Assembly: GCF_000981585.1 (NCBI RefSeq)
Contig: NZ_LN831776.1
Span: forward strand, 5,563,187-5,627,186
Reading direction: 5' to 3'
DNA length: 64,000 nucleotides
From: Paenibacillus riograndensis SBR5
Lineage (GTDB): Bacteria > Bacillota > Bacilli > Paenibacillales > Paenibacillaceae
Both the position numbers and the translations under genes were made by a program. Below are positions 1-8,735 of the stretch, one piece after another. The notes beneath the pieces were generated by a model. It ran no database searches, had not been told where the DNA came from, and saw nothing but the letters and a program-made list of their open reading frames with translations. Each line of letters starts with the position of its first letter. Position 1 is the first letter of the stretch.

Positions 1-144
1 TGCATCCGCTTACATCGATTTGAAGATTCTACCGTAATTTCAGCTGTGCAGGTATGACGGTATTCAGACTTTCGCTTGCAGTTTCCGGACTTTGTCAGGG
101 ACTGCCGGGAATAGTGCATGTAATTTCTCCCGGGAGGTCTTATA
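1..144. other. Leader of the first operon; no gene seen
   Basis: No open frame or hairpin terminator stands out in this first stretch. It ends in a good ribosome binding site (GGGAGG at 132-137) seven bases before the ATG at 145. It should hold the promoter of the two-component operon, but no -35/-10 pair could be picked with confidence. Confidence 0.4.
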
Positions 145-1935
145 ATGGCTTTGTTAGCCATACAACCGCTTTCATCTAATGAACGCGCAGGAAAGGACGC
201 GGCATGTAAGACTATGATCAAACGAAAAGCAGGCAGCAAACCGTATCCCATCCGCCATTATGTACGAATCATGATCCTGGTCTCGTTCGCCGTACTGGTG
301 CTGGACCTTGCCATCAGCCTGGCCTCCATTTCCATTGTGAAGCAGCAGTCCACACGGTATTTGCAGGATACAGCCAAGCTGTACATCGACCGCATCAACC
401 ATGATTTTGCCTATATTAATCATTATATGGGCTGGACGCTGGCGAACGATGAAACCCTGAATATGATGAATGCCTATGAACCGGACAGCAGCGAGTTCCT
501 GAAATCGAACAGTAATCTGTACAAACGGTTTTCCGAGCTGCAGAAGAATTACGGGCAGGAATACAACTTCTTTTTTTATTTGAAAAATCAGTCTTTCTTT
601 CTGAACTGCGCACCGATCAGCGTCAGCTATACGGATTATCTGGAGCTGAAGAAGCTGATCTATTCCTATATAGAAGATAAGGATGTGTATGCGGAGTTTT
701 ATTCCCGGTGGACACCTATCCTGGTCAACGGAAAATACTATATTATCAACATCGTCCCGTATTACAACCGCTATCTGATCGGTCTGATCTCCGCCGACAA
801 TCTGATCCGCCCTTTGCGGCAGATTAACCTGGGGGCCAACGGCTATGCCTCCCTTGTGGATGAGAACGGCACCCGCATTTCAAGTCCCCTATCGGGCAGC
901 GGGAAGCTGGTGCAGCAGGAGCAGGGCTGGCCGGGCCTGCTCCGGTCCCGCACGACGATCAGCAGTGAATTTTCCAATACTACATTCAGCGCGGACATGG
1001 TCATTCAATTCGGAGCCTTCGAGAAAATCATGATCGCCCAATTGCTGATTATGCTCCTGTTCTTCATCGTGACCTCCACCCTCTGCGCCGTAATGCTATT
1101 CTTCAATAAAAGAGTGCTGGGTCCGATCCAGAACTTCTCGGAGAATCTGGCGCACATGAATGAGGACGGTCAGCCCGCCGGCTTCAAAAGCAGTAAAATC
1201 ATCGAGCTGGAGCAGGCAAGCGACCAGTTCAAGGACCTGATGGAGCAGGTCAAAACCTTCAAAATCGCCATCTATGAGCAGGAGCTGGAAAAACAGCGCA
1301 TTCAGCTGGACTATATGAAGCAGCAGATCAAACCTCATTTTTTCCTGAACTGCCTGACCAGCATCTACAGTATGGCCCAGATCCAAATGTACGAAGAAAT
1401 CGAGAATATGGCCATGTCGACCTCGAAATACTTCCGCTATACGTTTCAGGACGGCGGGAACTTTGTCCGGCTGGAGGATGAGATCGAGCATATCCGCATT
1501 TATCTTGAAATCCAGCGCAGCCGGTACCGGGATGCCTTCAGACATCATATCGTGCAGGACGAAACAGCGAAAGATGTGCAGATCCCCCCGCTGGTGCTGC
1601 AGACCTTTATTGAGAACTCCGTCAAATATGCAATTTCCCGGGACCCTGAAGTCCAGATCAGCCTGACGGTTACCCGGCGTGAATCCGAAGAGGAACAGGT
1701 GACGGTGATTCAGATCTCGGACAACGGACCCGGCTTTGCCCCCGAGGTACTTGAGAAGCTGGTGCGGGGCCAGCCCCTGGATCAGAGCAAAGGAACGCAC
1801 ATCGGCATTATGAATACGCTTAAACGGCTGGAATACCTGTATTATAAAAAAGCGGCGGTTCACTTCTCCAATATAGAGGGCGGCGGCGCTTCTGTCATCA
1901 TAACCCTTCCGGATCTTCCGGCTACTTCAACATGA
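145..1935 (+). CDS. Sensor histidine kinase, YesM/LytS type
   Basis: This 596-residue membrane kinase should sense an extracellular signal and phosphorylate the response regulator encoded next. A hydrophobic segment near residues 40-66 and a second near 295-320 enclose an extracellular sensor region. The cytosolic part has the His_kinase box IKPHFFLN with His398, followed by the ATPase motifs FIENSVKYA and ISDNGPGF and a GTHIGIMN segment. The ATG at 145 has GGGAGG seven bases upstream; the alternative ATG at 214 has a poorly spaced site. The stop overlaps the upstream ATG of the response-regulator frame, so the pair is co-transcribed. Systems of this family usually control sugar transporters, but none is encoded on this strand nearby, so the target is unknown. 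Confidence 0.9.
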   Translation: MALLAIQPLSSNERAGKDAACKTMIKRKAGSKPYPIRHYVRIMILVSFAVLVLDLAISLASISIVKQQSTRYLQDTAKLYIDRINHDFAYINHYMGWTLANDETLNMMNAYEPDSSEFLKSNSNLYKRFSELQKNYGQEYNFFFYLKNQSFFLNCAPISVSYTDYLELKKLIYSYIEDKDVYAEFYSRWTPILVNGKYYIINIVPYYNRYLIGLISADNLIRPLRQINLGANGYASLVDENGTRISSPLSGSGKLVQQEQGWPGLLRSRTTISSEFSNTTFSADMVIQFGAFEKIMIAQLLIMLLFFIVTSTLCAVMLFFNKRVLGPIQNFSENLAHMNEDGQPAGFKSSKIIELEQASDQFKDLMEQVKTFKIAIYEQELEKQRIQLDYMKQQIKPHFFLNCLTSIYSMAQIQMYEEIENMAMSTSKYFRYTFQDGGNFVRLEDEIEHIRIYLEIQRSRYRDAFRHHIVQDETAKDVQIPPLVLQTFIENSVKYAISRDPEVQISLTVTRRESEEEQVTVIQISDNGPGFAPEVLEKLVRGQPLDQSKGTHIGIMNTLKRLEYLYYKKAAVHFSNIEGGGASVIITLPDLPATST

Positions 1936-1949
1936 ATGGAGAATTTCCT

Positions 1950-3584
1950 ATGAACGTATTGCTGGTCGATGACGACTATTATGTAGTAGCGGCTCTGCAA
2001 AAGAAAATGGACTGGACAGCACTGGGCATCGAAACCGTATATACGGCCAACAATGTCGCCCAAGCCCGGGAAATTGTGGAGAACCACTCCGTGCAGATTC
2101 TAATCTCGGATATAGAAATGCCGCAGGGCAGCGGATTATCGCTCCTGGCCTGGATCCGGGACAACGATTATCCGATTCAGACCATTCTCCTGACCAATTA
2201 TGCCGACTTCAATTACGCGCAAAAAGCCATCGAGCTGCAAAGCTTCGAATATTTTCTCAAGCCGATTGAATTTGACAAGCTGATGCTTATTATCCAAAAA
2301 GCGGTTGCGCGCGCCAAGGAGCAGCAGCATAACGAAAAAGCCATCCAAGAAGGCTATTATTGGCAAAAGAACCAGGCGAAAAATCTGGAGCATTTCTGGC
2401 GCAGAATGGTGAGCGGAAGCAGCTCTTCCCCCATCAGGCCGTCGGCAATCACCTATGCCATCAAGGAGCAGAATCTCGCCTATCATATGGACGATACCCT
2501 TCAGCCGCTGTTGTTCAATGTCTTTCCCTTCAATGGCAGCATGGGCAAGGAAGAGAAGGATCTGTTCGATTTTGCCCTGCTTAACATTCTGTATGAGCTG
2601 TTCCGGCATCCCGGCTTCGGGATCGAGAGCATTCTGGAGATTAAGGATTATCACTGGATCGCCATCCTAAAATGGAATGAGATTCCGGATACCGGTACGC
2701 TTGAGGAAATCTGCGCCTCCCTGATCCAGAAAACGAACCCTTATCTCAAATGCGATGTCTGCTGCAATATTGGCCTGCACGGCGAACTGGGCGGGATCGG
2801 CACGGTCCTGCAAAGCCTGACCCGGATGGATGAAGAAATCACACGCTGCCGAAATCATACTTATACGGTAGAAATGTACCAGAAGCAGAGTAAAGCCGCG
2901 TACATCCCCCCGGATCTGGCCCATCTGGAGGAGCTGCTGAACCGGAACAGGCTGGCCGCTTTTCTGGAGGAAGTGAGCCGTTATCTGAAGGGGCTGCTGG
3001 TCAACCGGACCGTCGACACCTCCATCCTCAGCCTGTTCCGGCTGGATATTGTGCAGCTCGTCTATTCTTTTCTCAAAATGAAGGGCATTCAGGTCCATAA
3101 ATTGTACAGTGGCAAGGTGAATGACCGCCTGCAGCTGCATTCCCTGACTTCTATCGAGGACATGGAGGAATACCTGGAATACCTGGTGAACACGGCCATG
3201 AAATACCGTGACCTTACCGCGCAGCCCAAATCGGTGGCCGAAGAGATCAAGCAGTACATCCATGCGCATTACGGAGATGAGCTGACGCGGAATGATCTGG
3301 CGGAGATCGTCTATCTGAATCCCGATTATCTCGCCCGGCTATTCAAGAAGGAGACCGGCGTGGCCTTGGGCAGCTATGTGATTCAAGTCCGGATCGCCGC
3401 CGCCAAGCAATTGCTGGAGACCACCCGGCTGTCTGTGTACACCATTGCGAACAAGGTGGGCTACACCAACTACTCCTACTTCTCCAAGCTGTTCAAGCAA
3501 GAAGTGGGCCTGTCGCCCAATGAGTATAAAAAAGAGCGGCACGATCAGCCTGCATCATTACATAACAATCAAAATATATTGTAA
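1950..3584 (+). CDS. Response regulator, receiver plus AraC HTH (YesN type)
   Basis: This is the DNA-binding partner of the preceding kinase, 544 residues. The N-terminal receiver begins MNVLLVDDD and its phospho-acceptor is Asp54 in LISDIEMP, with a later Lys in FLKPIE. A middle region of unknown role follows. The last 100 residues form a double helix-turn-helix of AraC type (LAEIVYLNPDYLARLFKKE, then IANKVGYTNYSYFSKLFK). The frame is open from 1932, but GGAGAA at 1938-1943 sits six bases before the ATG at 1950 and the receiver starts there. The target promoter cannot be named from context; the convergent GH30 operon beyond 4461 has its own LacI regulator. Confidence 0.9.
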   Translation: MNVLLVDDDYYVVAALQKKMDWTALGIETVYTANNVAQAREIVENHSVQILISDIEMPQGSGLSLLAWIRDNDYPIQTILLTNYADFNYAQKAIELQSFEYFLKPIEFDKLMLIIQKAVARAKEQQHNEKAIQEGYYWQKNQAKNLEHFWRRMVSGSSSSPIRPSAITYAIKEQNLAYHMDDTLQPLLFNVFPFNGSMGKEEKDLFDFALLNILYELFRHPGFGIESILEIKDYHWIAILKWNEIPDTGTLEEICASLIQKTNPYLKCDVCCNIGLHGELGGIGTVLQSLTRMDEEITRCRNHTYTVEMYQKQSKAAYIPPDLAHLEELLNRNRLAAFLEEVSRYLKGLLVNRTVDTSILSLFRLDIVQLVYSFLKMKGIQVHKLYSGKVNDRLQLHSLTSIEDMEEYLEYLVNTAMKYRDLTAQPKSVAEEIKQYIHAHYGDELTRNDLAEIVYLNPDYLARLFKKETGVALGSYVIQVRIAAAKQLLETTRLSVYTIANKVGYTNYSYFSKLFKQEVGLSPNEYKKERHDQPASLHNNQNIL

Positions 3585-3639
3585 AACGATAAATTTTATG
3601 CTAAATTCAATGTAACAATAACTAAACGAGGTGCATTTT

Positions 3640-4122
3640 ATGCAACGGGGAACAACACTTTTTTTAAAGGCAGCTGTGATTCTTATGGGCATTCCGGTTC
3701 TTGCTTTGTGTATATTTGCGGTGCCTGCAATCGCGGATTTTGCAGCCGAATTGTATCCGGATATGACTTTTATTAAATATCTGGTTTTTATCGATTTGTA
3801 TGCGTCAGCGGTCCCCTTTTACATCGCGCTGTATCAAGCCTTTAGACTGTTAGGCTATATTGACAGAAACAAAGCTTTTTCCGAATTATCTGTGCGGGTC
3901 CTTAAGAATATAAAATACTGTGCCATCGTCATCAGCGGCTTGTATGTGGCAGGCCTGCCTCTCTTCTATCTCATGGCGGAGAAGGATGATGCTCCGGGCA
4001 TCATCGTCATCGGTTTGGTCATCATTTTCGCCTCCCTGGTAATTGCCGTTTTTGCTGCTGTTCTCCAGAAGCTGTTAAAAGAGGCTATCGAACTAAAATT
4101 AGAAAATGACTTAACAGTCTGA
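3640..4122 (+). CDS. DUF2975-type four-helix membrane protein
   Basis: A 160-residue protein with four evenly spaced hydrophobic segments (roughly residues 7-30, 45-68, 90-112 and 118-142). This is the pattern of DUF2975 proteins, which in Bacillales are commonly followed by a small Xre regulator, as here. The role of the family is not established. The ATG at 3640 has GAGGTG about seven bases upstream; the frame also opens at a GTG (3631) that lies inside that ribosome binding site. The gene ends ten bases before the start of the next gene. Confidence 0.75.
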   Translation: MQRGTTLFLKAAVILMGIPVLALCIFAVPAIADFAAELYPDMTFIKYLVFIDLYASAVPFYIALYQAFRLLGYIDRNKAFSELSVRVLKNIKYCAIVISGLYVAGLPLFYLMAEKDDAPGIIVIGLVIIFASLVIAVFAAVLQKLLKEAIELKLENDLTV

Positions 4123-4132
4123 GGTGAAGACC

Positions 4133-4348
4133 ATGGCGATTATAATCAATATTGATGTAATGCTGGCTAAGCGAAAAATGAGCGTCACCGAGCTGTCCGA
4201 GAGGGTTGGCATCACGATGGCTAATCTTTCCATACTCAAAAACGGCAAGGCAAAAGCGGTCCGGCTATCCACTTTAGAGGCGATATGCAAGGCTTTGGAG
4301 TGCCAGCCTGGAGATATACTGGAATACAGAAGCGACGAAGAAACTTAA
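4133..4348 (+). CDS. Small Xre/Cro-type transcriptional regulator
   Basis: A 71-residue protein that is almost only a helix-turn-helix (MSVTELSERVGITMANLSIL, then LSTLEAICKALECQPGDILE). This matches the YozG-like regulators paired with DUF2975 proteins. It probably controls its own two-gene operon. The ATG at 4133 follows GAGGTGA at 4121-4127; a GTG at 4124 lies inside that site and is rejected. The stop is followed by the hairpin at 4395-4448. Confidence 0.8.
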   Translation: MAIIINIDVMLAKRKMSVTELSERVGITMANLSILKNGKAKAVRLSTLEAICKALECQPGDILEYRSDEET

Positions 4349-4394
4349 CGCTTAACAAGCGGACATATGCTAACAGGGCACCATTGGTTAACAC

Positions 4395-4448
4395 AAACAG
4401 CGGAAGCTGCGGACTCTTCTTCCCGTCCATGGCTTCCGCTGTTTCTTT
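4395..4448. terminator. Bidirectional terminator between convergent genes
   Basis: The arms AACAGCGGAAGC and GCTTCCGCTGTT enclose about 24 bases and are followed by TTTCTTTT on the plus strand. It lies between the plus-strand regulator (end 4348) and the minus-strand GH30 gene (end 4461), so it can serve both. Confidence 0.75.
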
Positions 4449-4460
4449 TATAAGATCAGT

Positions 4461-5801
4461 CTACTCCTTGGGATGCTTCACCAGCAGTGACACAGCACTT
4501 TTGGGTGCCATGCTGAAGGTCAGCGGTTCCTCTCCCGGCAATCTCACCGCCACGGTCTCAAGCTCCTCCCCGTCGTTGAACAGGACTGCTCCCACCGATC
4601 CGTCCAGGTTGCGGAAAGCAGCGGTAGTAACTGCAGGATGAGTAGAATGGGACTCCAGCCGCAAGGCCTTGGGCCGGATGACTTTGCTGAAATGAGCCAG
4701 CGCGTAGTAGTCGAGCGTATACGTTAGCTCCCGGGTCTGCTGGTCGATCCGGACAATGCCGCGGCAGGTGCTTCTGCCGAAACCCGGCACCGCCGGCCCG
4801 TTCTGCTCATCCAGTGCCATATTCCACAGGACAAACGATTTGCTGTGATTGCGCAGAATCTCTATCCCTGTGCGGATCACATTGGAGAAGGCCTGTTCAA
4901 AAGGCGGAATCCATTCGCCGCCGGAGCCTTCGGTGAAATGAACTTCTTTATCTTCAAAAGCCAACTTCACCCGGGACTGCGCCGGGGCCGTGCCGCCATA
5001 CCAGTGCCAGGCGACCCCGTCCACCGCTTCTCCGGCAGCCGCAAGCACGGCGAGCGGATAATCCGGCCGGTCCCAGTTATGGTCATAGCAGAGAATTTTG
5101 GCGTTGATCTTATGCTTTACAAACGCAGGCTTCAGGTACTCCCGAACAAACATGGCCTGCTCTTCCGGCAGCATAAGCATTCCCGGGTAATGATGCGGTT
5201 CGAACAGCGGCTCATTCTGCGGAGTGACGGCATAAACAGGAAGCCCGTGCTCCGCGTACGCCTGAATGTATCTGACAAAATAACCGGCATACACTCCGTA
5301 ATATTCCGGCTTCAGCCTGCCTGTGATCATCGACCCGCTGGTCTTCATCCAGCCCGGCGCGCTCCAGGGCGAAGCCATCAGCTTAACCGCCGGATTCAGC
5401 GCCACCGCCTGCTGCAGCAGCGGAATGATGTCCTCTTCATCATGGGCGACAGAGAACCGGTTCAGTTCCATATCGGTTTCCCCTTCAGAGAGATCATTAT
5501 AGCTGTACACCGTTCTGGCGTAATCCGAGGCGCCCATCGGATTGCGCAAGACGGATAAGCCAATTCCGGCTGCCGGATCGAACAGTCTCTTCATCAGCTC
5601 CGTTCTTTGCTCCGGGCTCAGCACCCGATTGATCAGATACGCCGCCGAATCGGTAAAAGAAGCCCCAAAGCCATCCATCTCCTGGTAGGTCTGACTTTCA
5701 TCAATGGTAACGGTGACGGTCGCCTGCTCTGAAGCGCCTACTTTCTGCTGCTCAGGCGGCTGCTCGATGAACAGCCCCTTTTCGCCTGTGGACCTGTACA
5801 T
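4461..5801 (-). CDS. GH30 family glycoside hydrolase
   Basis: A 446-residue clan-A (beta/alpha)8 hydrolase related to glucosylceramidases and beta-glycosidases of GH30. The N-terminal signature YQEMDGFGASFTDSAA is typical of the family. The acid/base is Glu197 in VTPQNEPLF and the nucleophile is Glu291 in HFTEGSGG. No signal peptide is present, so it should act in the cytosol on an oligosaccharide imported by the transporter encoded upstream. The ATG at 5801 has GGAG six bases upstream; a TTG at 5816 with its own GGAGGGG is a possible alternative. It is the last gene of the LacI-regulated cluster, but a 279-base gap containing a structured repeat separates it from the solute-binding protein gene. 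The exact substrate is not readable. Confidence 0.88.
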   Translation of the reverse strand: MYRSTGEKGLFIEQPPEQQKVGASEQATVTVTIDESQTYQEMDGFGASFTDSAAYLINRVLSPEQRTELMKRLFDPAAGIGLSVLRNPMGASDYARTVYSYNDLSEGETDMELNRFSVAHDEEDIIPLLQQAVALNPAVKLMASPWSAPGWMKTSGSMITGRLKPEYYGVYAGYFVRYIQAYAEHGLPVYAVTPQNEPLFEPHHYPGMLMLPEEQAMFVREYLKPAFVKHKINAKILCYDHNWDRPDYPLAVLAAAGEAVDGVAWHWYGGTAPAQSRVKLAFEDKEVHFTEGSGGEWIPPFEQAFSNVIRTGIEILRNHSKSFVLWNMALDEQNGPAVPGFGRSTCRGIVRIDQQTRELTYTLDYYALAHFSKVIRPKALRLESHSTHPAVTTAAFRNLDGSVGAVLFNDGEELETVAVRLPGEEPLTFSMAPKSAVSLLVKHPKE

Positions 5802-5877
5802 GATAAGCTCCTGCAATGTGGTTCCCCCTCCAAATGTATAAACTGAAGTTAAAGTTTTCGAATTTTGAACAGTCGTA

Positions 5878-6006
5878 ACTACGGTGAATGTTTGGACTTC
5901 CGGCCGCTGTTATGTTTGAATTTCCTGATTTAAACCGCTGGTAGCGGTAGAAATTCAAACATAATGGCGGACGCTACCGCTCCTCCAGTTCCAAACTTCA
6001 CCTCCA
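5878..6006 (-). repeat. Dispersed structured repeat, full copy 1
   Basis: The outer arms GGTGAATGTTTGGA and TCCAAACTTCACC pair with one bulged T. A perfect 15-bp inner stem follows (5910-5924 with 5950-5964), extended outward by CCGC/GCGG and G-T pairs. The apical hairpin is ACCGCT/AGCGGT with loop GGT. A second full copy is at 45275-45404, and half copies lie at 7769-7789 and 10954-10998. The strand given is that on which copy 2's mismatches become G-U pairs. It fills most of the gap between the solute-binding protein gene and the GH30 gene. Confidence 0.8.
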
Positions 6007-6080
6007 TTACTCCTTTCAAATTCTCAATTTTTTAACTTTACATTTAAGGCCCTCCAAAGAGGGCGCATTTCCGTCACAGT

Positions 6081-7718
6081 TTACTTCAGCCCCAGCTTTT
6101 CCTTGTTCTTCTTCATCTTCTCCGTGCGGATTTCTACAATCTTATCCCAGTTGTTATTATCGAGGAAGGTTTTGTAGTCGGCCAGGAGGCTGTCAAAGGT
6201 TGCATCATCCTTGGAGCGGAGCATACTGACCATGGTTGTGTTCCACTTGGTGTTGATAGCGCTTAGGGCCCGTGCTTCCGGTGTACCCTGATCCGGATTG
6301 ATGTTCTCCAGAATAAAATGCGGCTTCAGCTTGCCTTTGCCCCATTCCTGCATCTGCTTGATGGATTCGGGAAAGGCATCTTCACTCAGGGCTTTGTCGC
6401 GGTCATGCCCGAAGAACATGAATTCGCCCAGCCGGTAATCCTTTTTGAATTTGTCAGCATTGTTTAATTGCAGATCCTTCACCGCAGGCAGCAGCTCCAC
6501 CTTGCCGTTCGCGTTGACCTGGTAGGTTTCGCCTTCAATGCCGTAGTTCATCAGCTTCTGGCCTTCATCACTGAGCAGGTAGGTGAAGATCTGCATGGCC
6601 TTGGCCGGGTCTTTGCATTTCTTGGTAATGAAGCTGATCATCCAGCCGGTAATTCCGGACTGGTTCAGCGTTGGCGCATGGCCCACTGTGCTCTGCGGCC
6701 CGTCGATGGCAATATACTCTTTGCCGGGATTCGCACTCATGTAGATCTGCAGATTGCCGCCCTGCTGAGGCGTTCCGTCAAGCAGCATGGTGGCGTATTT
6801 GCCGGATTTGACCTTTTCTTCAAAAGCCGTTCCGTCATCGGCAAAGCTGTCATCGCTGATTGCGCCGCCCCTATACACGGCATTTATCGTTTTCAGCCAG
6901 GCCAGATAATCCTCATCCAGATTGCGGTTGTAGAATCCGCCGTCCGTGGTTTCCATCGGCACGCCGAGGAAATCCTGCAGTACATCCCCCAGCGAGCCGG
7001 TGCCTTCACCGATGGAGTTGAAGCCGAATGGAATCAGCTCCGGAAACTTGGCTTTGATCTGGCCCATCACATTTTTGAACTCTTCCGGCGTGCCGGCCGC
7101 AGGGCTTCCGAGCGCTTCATACACGTCCTTGCGGATCACAAAGGCAGTCTTGGCCGGGATGTTGCCGCTGTCATAATCCGCCTGTGTGTTGGAATAGTTC
7201 GGATAGCCATAGGTTTTGCCGTCTACCAGCTGGAACCAGTTCAGCGTATCGGCAGCCGCCACTTTATTGAAGTAAGGGTCATATTTCTCTGCAAGATCAT
7301 TCAGCGGCAGGGCCCAGGTGGCAGCCTTCTGCACCACCGGCGAGTTGGAATCGAAGATCGTCAGCAAATCCGGCATATCCCCGCCGGCAAAAAACGTATT
7401 CAGCTTCGTATCATCCCCGGTGATGAATTTGATGTTGACGTTCAGATCCTCTTTGATTTTTTTCGTGACCACATCTTTGCCAAAATCGGTATTCCACCAG
7501 TCCGCATTCACGTACCAGGTCAGTTCAGTGGTCTCCTCTTTTTTGTCCAGCTTCCAGGCCGGAGTTTCCGCGTCAACCGTATAGCGGTCATCTGCCGAAG
7601 GCAAACCGGCTTTGCCGGAGCTTGCCGAATTGCCGCCGCCACAGCCCGGCATGACGAGTACAGCCGCCATCAGCACCGTACAGAGCTTGAGTCCTTTTTT
7701 GCCGAATGTTTTATTCAT
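6081..7718 (-). CDS. Sugar ABC transporter solute-binding lipoprotein
   Basis: A 545-residue extracellular binding protein for a carbohydrate ABC importer. Residues 1-26 form a lipoprotein signal peptide ending in the lipobox VMPGC, followed by a Gly/Ser spacer. The remainder has the size and composition of the large oligosaccharide-binding proteins (LplA-like) of Paenibacillaceae. The start has GAGGAGG correctly spaced. Unusually, it lies downstream of both permease genes rather than ahead of them, and the gap upstream carries a half copy of the dispersed repeat and a cre-like site at 7801. It may therefore have its own promoter. No ATPase gene is present; such importers commonly share a housekeeping MsmX-type ATPase. 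Confidence 0.9.
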   Translation of the reverse strand: MNKTFGKKGLKLCTVLMAAVLVMPGCGGGNSASSGKAGLPSADDRYTVDAETPAWKLDKKEETTELTWYVNADWWNTDFGKDVVTKKIKEDLNVNIKFITGDDTKLNTFFAGGDMPDLLTIFDSNSPVVQKAATWALPLNDLAEKYDPYFNKVAAADTLNWFQLVDGKTYGYPNYSNTQADYDSGNIPAKTAFVIRKDVYEALGSPAAGTPEEFKNVMGQIKAKFPELIPFGFNSIGEGTGSLGDVLQDFLGVPMETTDGGFYNRNLDEDYLAWLKTINAVYRGGAISDDSFADDGTAFEEKVKSGKYATMLLDGTPQQGGNLQIYMSANPGKEYIAIDGPQSTVGHAPTLNQSGITGWMISFITKKCKDPAKAMQIFTYLLSDEGQKLMNYGIEGETYQVNANGKVELLPAVKDLQLNNADKFKKDYRLGEFMFFGHDRDKALSEDAFPESIKQMQEWGKGKLKPHFILENINPDQGTPEARALSAINTKWNTTMVSMLRSKDDATFDSLLADYKTFLDNNNWDKIVEIRTEKMKKNKEKLGLK

Positions 7719-7768
7719 GTATTAGTCCTCCTCAAAGTTTATAAATTTCCGATTTGGGTATTATCGTG

Positions 7769-7789
7769 ACTACGGAGAATGTTTGGACT
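7769..7789 (-). repeat. Left half of the dispersed structured repeat
   Basis: The sequence ACTACGGAGAATGTTTGGAC matches the outer left arm of the copies at 5878 and 45275 almost base for base, then stops. The matching right half is found alone at 10954-10998. Confidence 0.7.
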
Positions 7790-7800
7790 CCACACATTAT

Positions 7801-7814
7801 TGTTTGCGCTTTCA
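7801..7814. promoter_or_regulatory. cre-like CcpA site upstream of the binding-protein gene
   Basis: TGTTTGCGCTTTCA (reverse TGAAAGCGCAAACA) differs from the catabolite-response consensus at one core position. It lies 83 bases upstream of the solute-binding protein start. Glucose repression is inferred only from the motif. Confidence 0.45.
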
Positions 7815-7833
7815 TAATTTCCCCCTATCCCCC

Positions 7834-8721
7834 TTATTCCTTCACCGCCCCCAGCATCATTCCGGAAATAAAGTACCTTTGCAGTAATGGATATATCACA
7901 ACAATCGGCAGAGTCGTAATGACAATCGTTGCGAGTTGAACCCCTTTGGTGGTCGTTTCGATAACCGCTGAACCGCCGATGTTCTGCATGGACTGGGTTT
8001 GCGACTGGACGATGATTTCGTACAGCTTCATCTGCAGCGGATACAGCGCCTGATTGGTGATGTACAGCTTGGTGGTCATAAAATCATTCCATTGCCCCAC
8101 CCCGTTGAACAATGCGATGGTTGCCATGGCGGGCATCGACAGCGGGATGAAGATTTTCAGGAAAATGCGCCAGTCGCCTGCACCGTCGATCTTGGCCGAT
8201 TCCTCCAGGGAATCCGGGACATTACGGAAGAAGTTCATCAGAATCACGACATCGTAATAACTGAACAGCGCGGGAATAATGTACACCCAGAAGCTGTTAA
8301 GCAGACCCAGCGATTTGATCAGCAGGTAGGTTGGAATCATCCCCCCGGAGAAAAACATCGTAATAACACCCATGGCAACGTAAAGTTTGCGGCCTTTTAT
8401 GTATCTTTTGCTGAGTCCGTAGCCGATCATCGCGCAGAAAAACACATGGGTAATCACGCCGACAAAGGTTTTGGAGATGGAGACGAGAAAGGACTGCCAG
8501 ATCGTGTTGTCATTGAACACCGCCCGGTAATTTTCCAGGGAAAATTCCTTGGACCAAAAGATGAATCCGCCTTCGGCGAGCGCCTTGCCTGAGCTGAGGG
8601 AGGAGATGATCACGTTCCAGAGCGGAACCACAATCACTACCGTTACGAGAAACAGCACGATGATATTAATGGCATCAAATATCCTGCTGTCGACATCCTC
8701 TTTAACCACTTTTCGATTCAC
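7834..8721 (-). CDS. Carbohydrate ABC permease, MalG/LplC type
   Basis: A 295-residue inner-membrane permease with six predicted helices. The cytoplasmic EAA loop EESAKIDGAGDWRIF, which docks the ATPase, lies near residue 175. The C-terminal GAVKE resembles LplC/YtcP permeases. It pairs with the permease encoded 14 bases upstream to form the channel. AGGAGG lies 12 bases before the ATG, slightly far but the only candidate. Confidence 0.92.
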   Translation of the reverse strand: MNRKVVKEDVDSRIFDAINIIVLFLVTVVIVVPLWNVIISSLSSGKALAEGGFIFWSKEFSLENYRAVFNDNTIWQSFLVSISKTFVGVITHVFFCAMIGYGLSKRYIKGRKLYVAMGVITMFFSGGMIPTYLLIKSLGLLNSFWVYIIPALFSYYDVVILMNFFRNVPDSLEESAKIDGAGDWRIFLKIFIPLSMPAMATIALFNGVGQWNDFMTTKLYITNQALYPLQMKLYEIIVQSQTQSMQNIGGSAVIETTTKGVQLATIVITTLPIVVIYPLLQRYFISGMMLGAVKE

Positions 8722-8735
8722 GGCGAATGCCTCCT

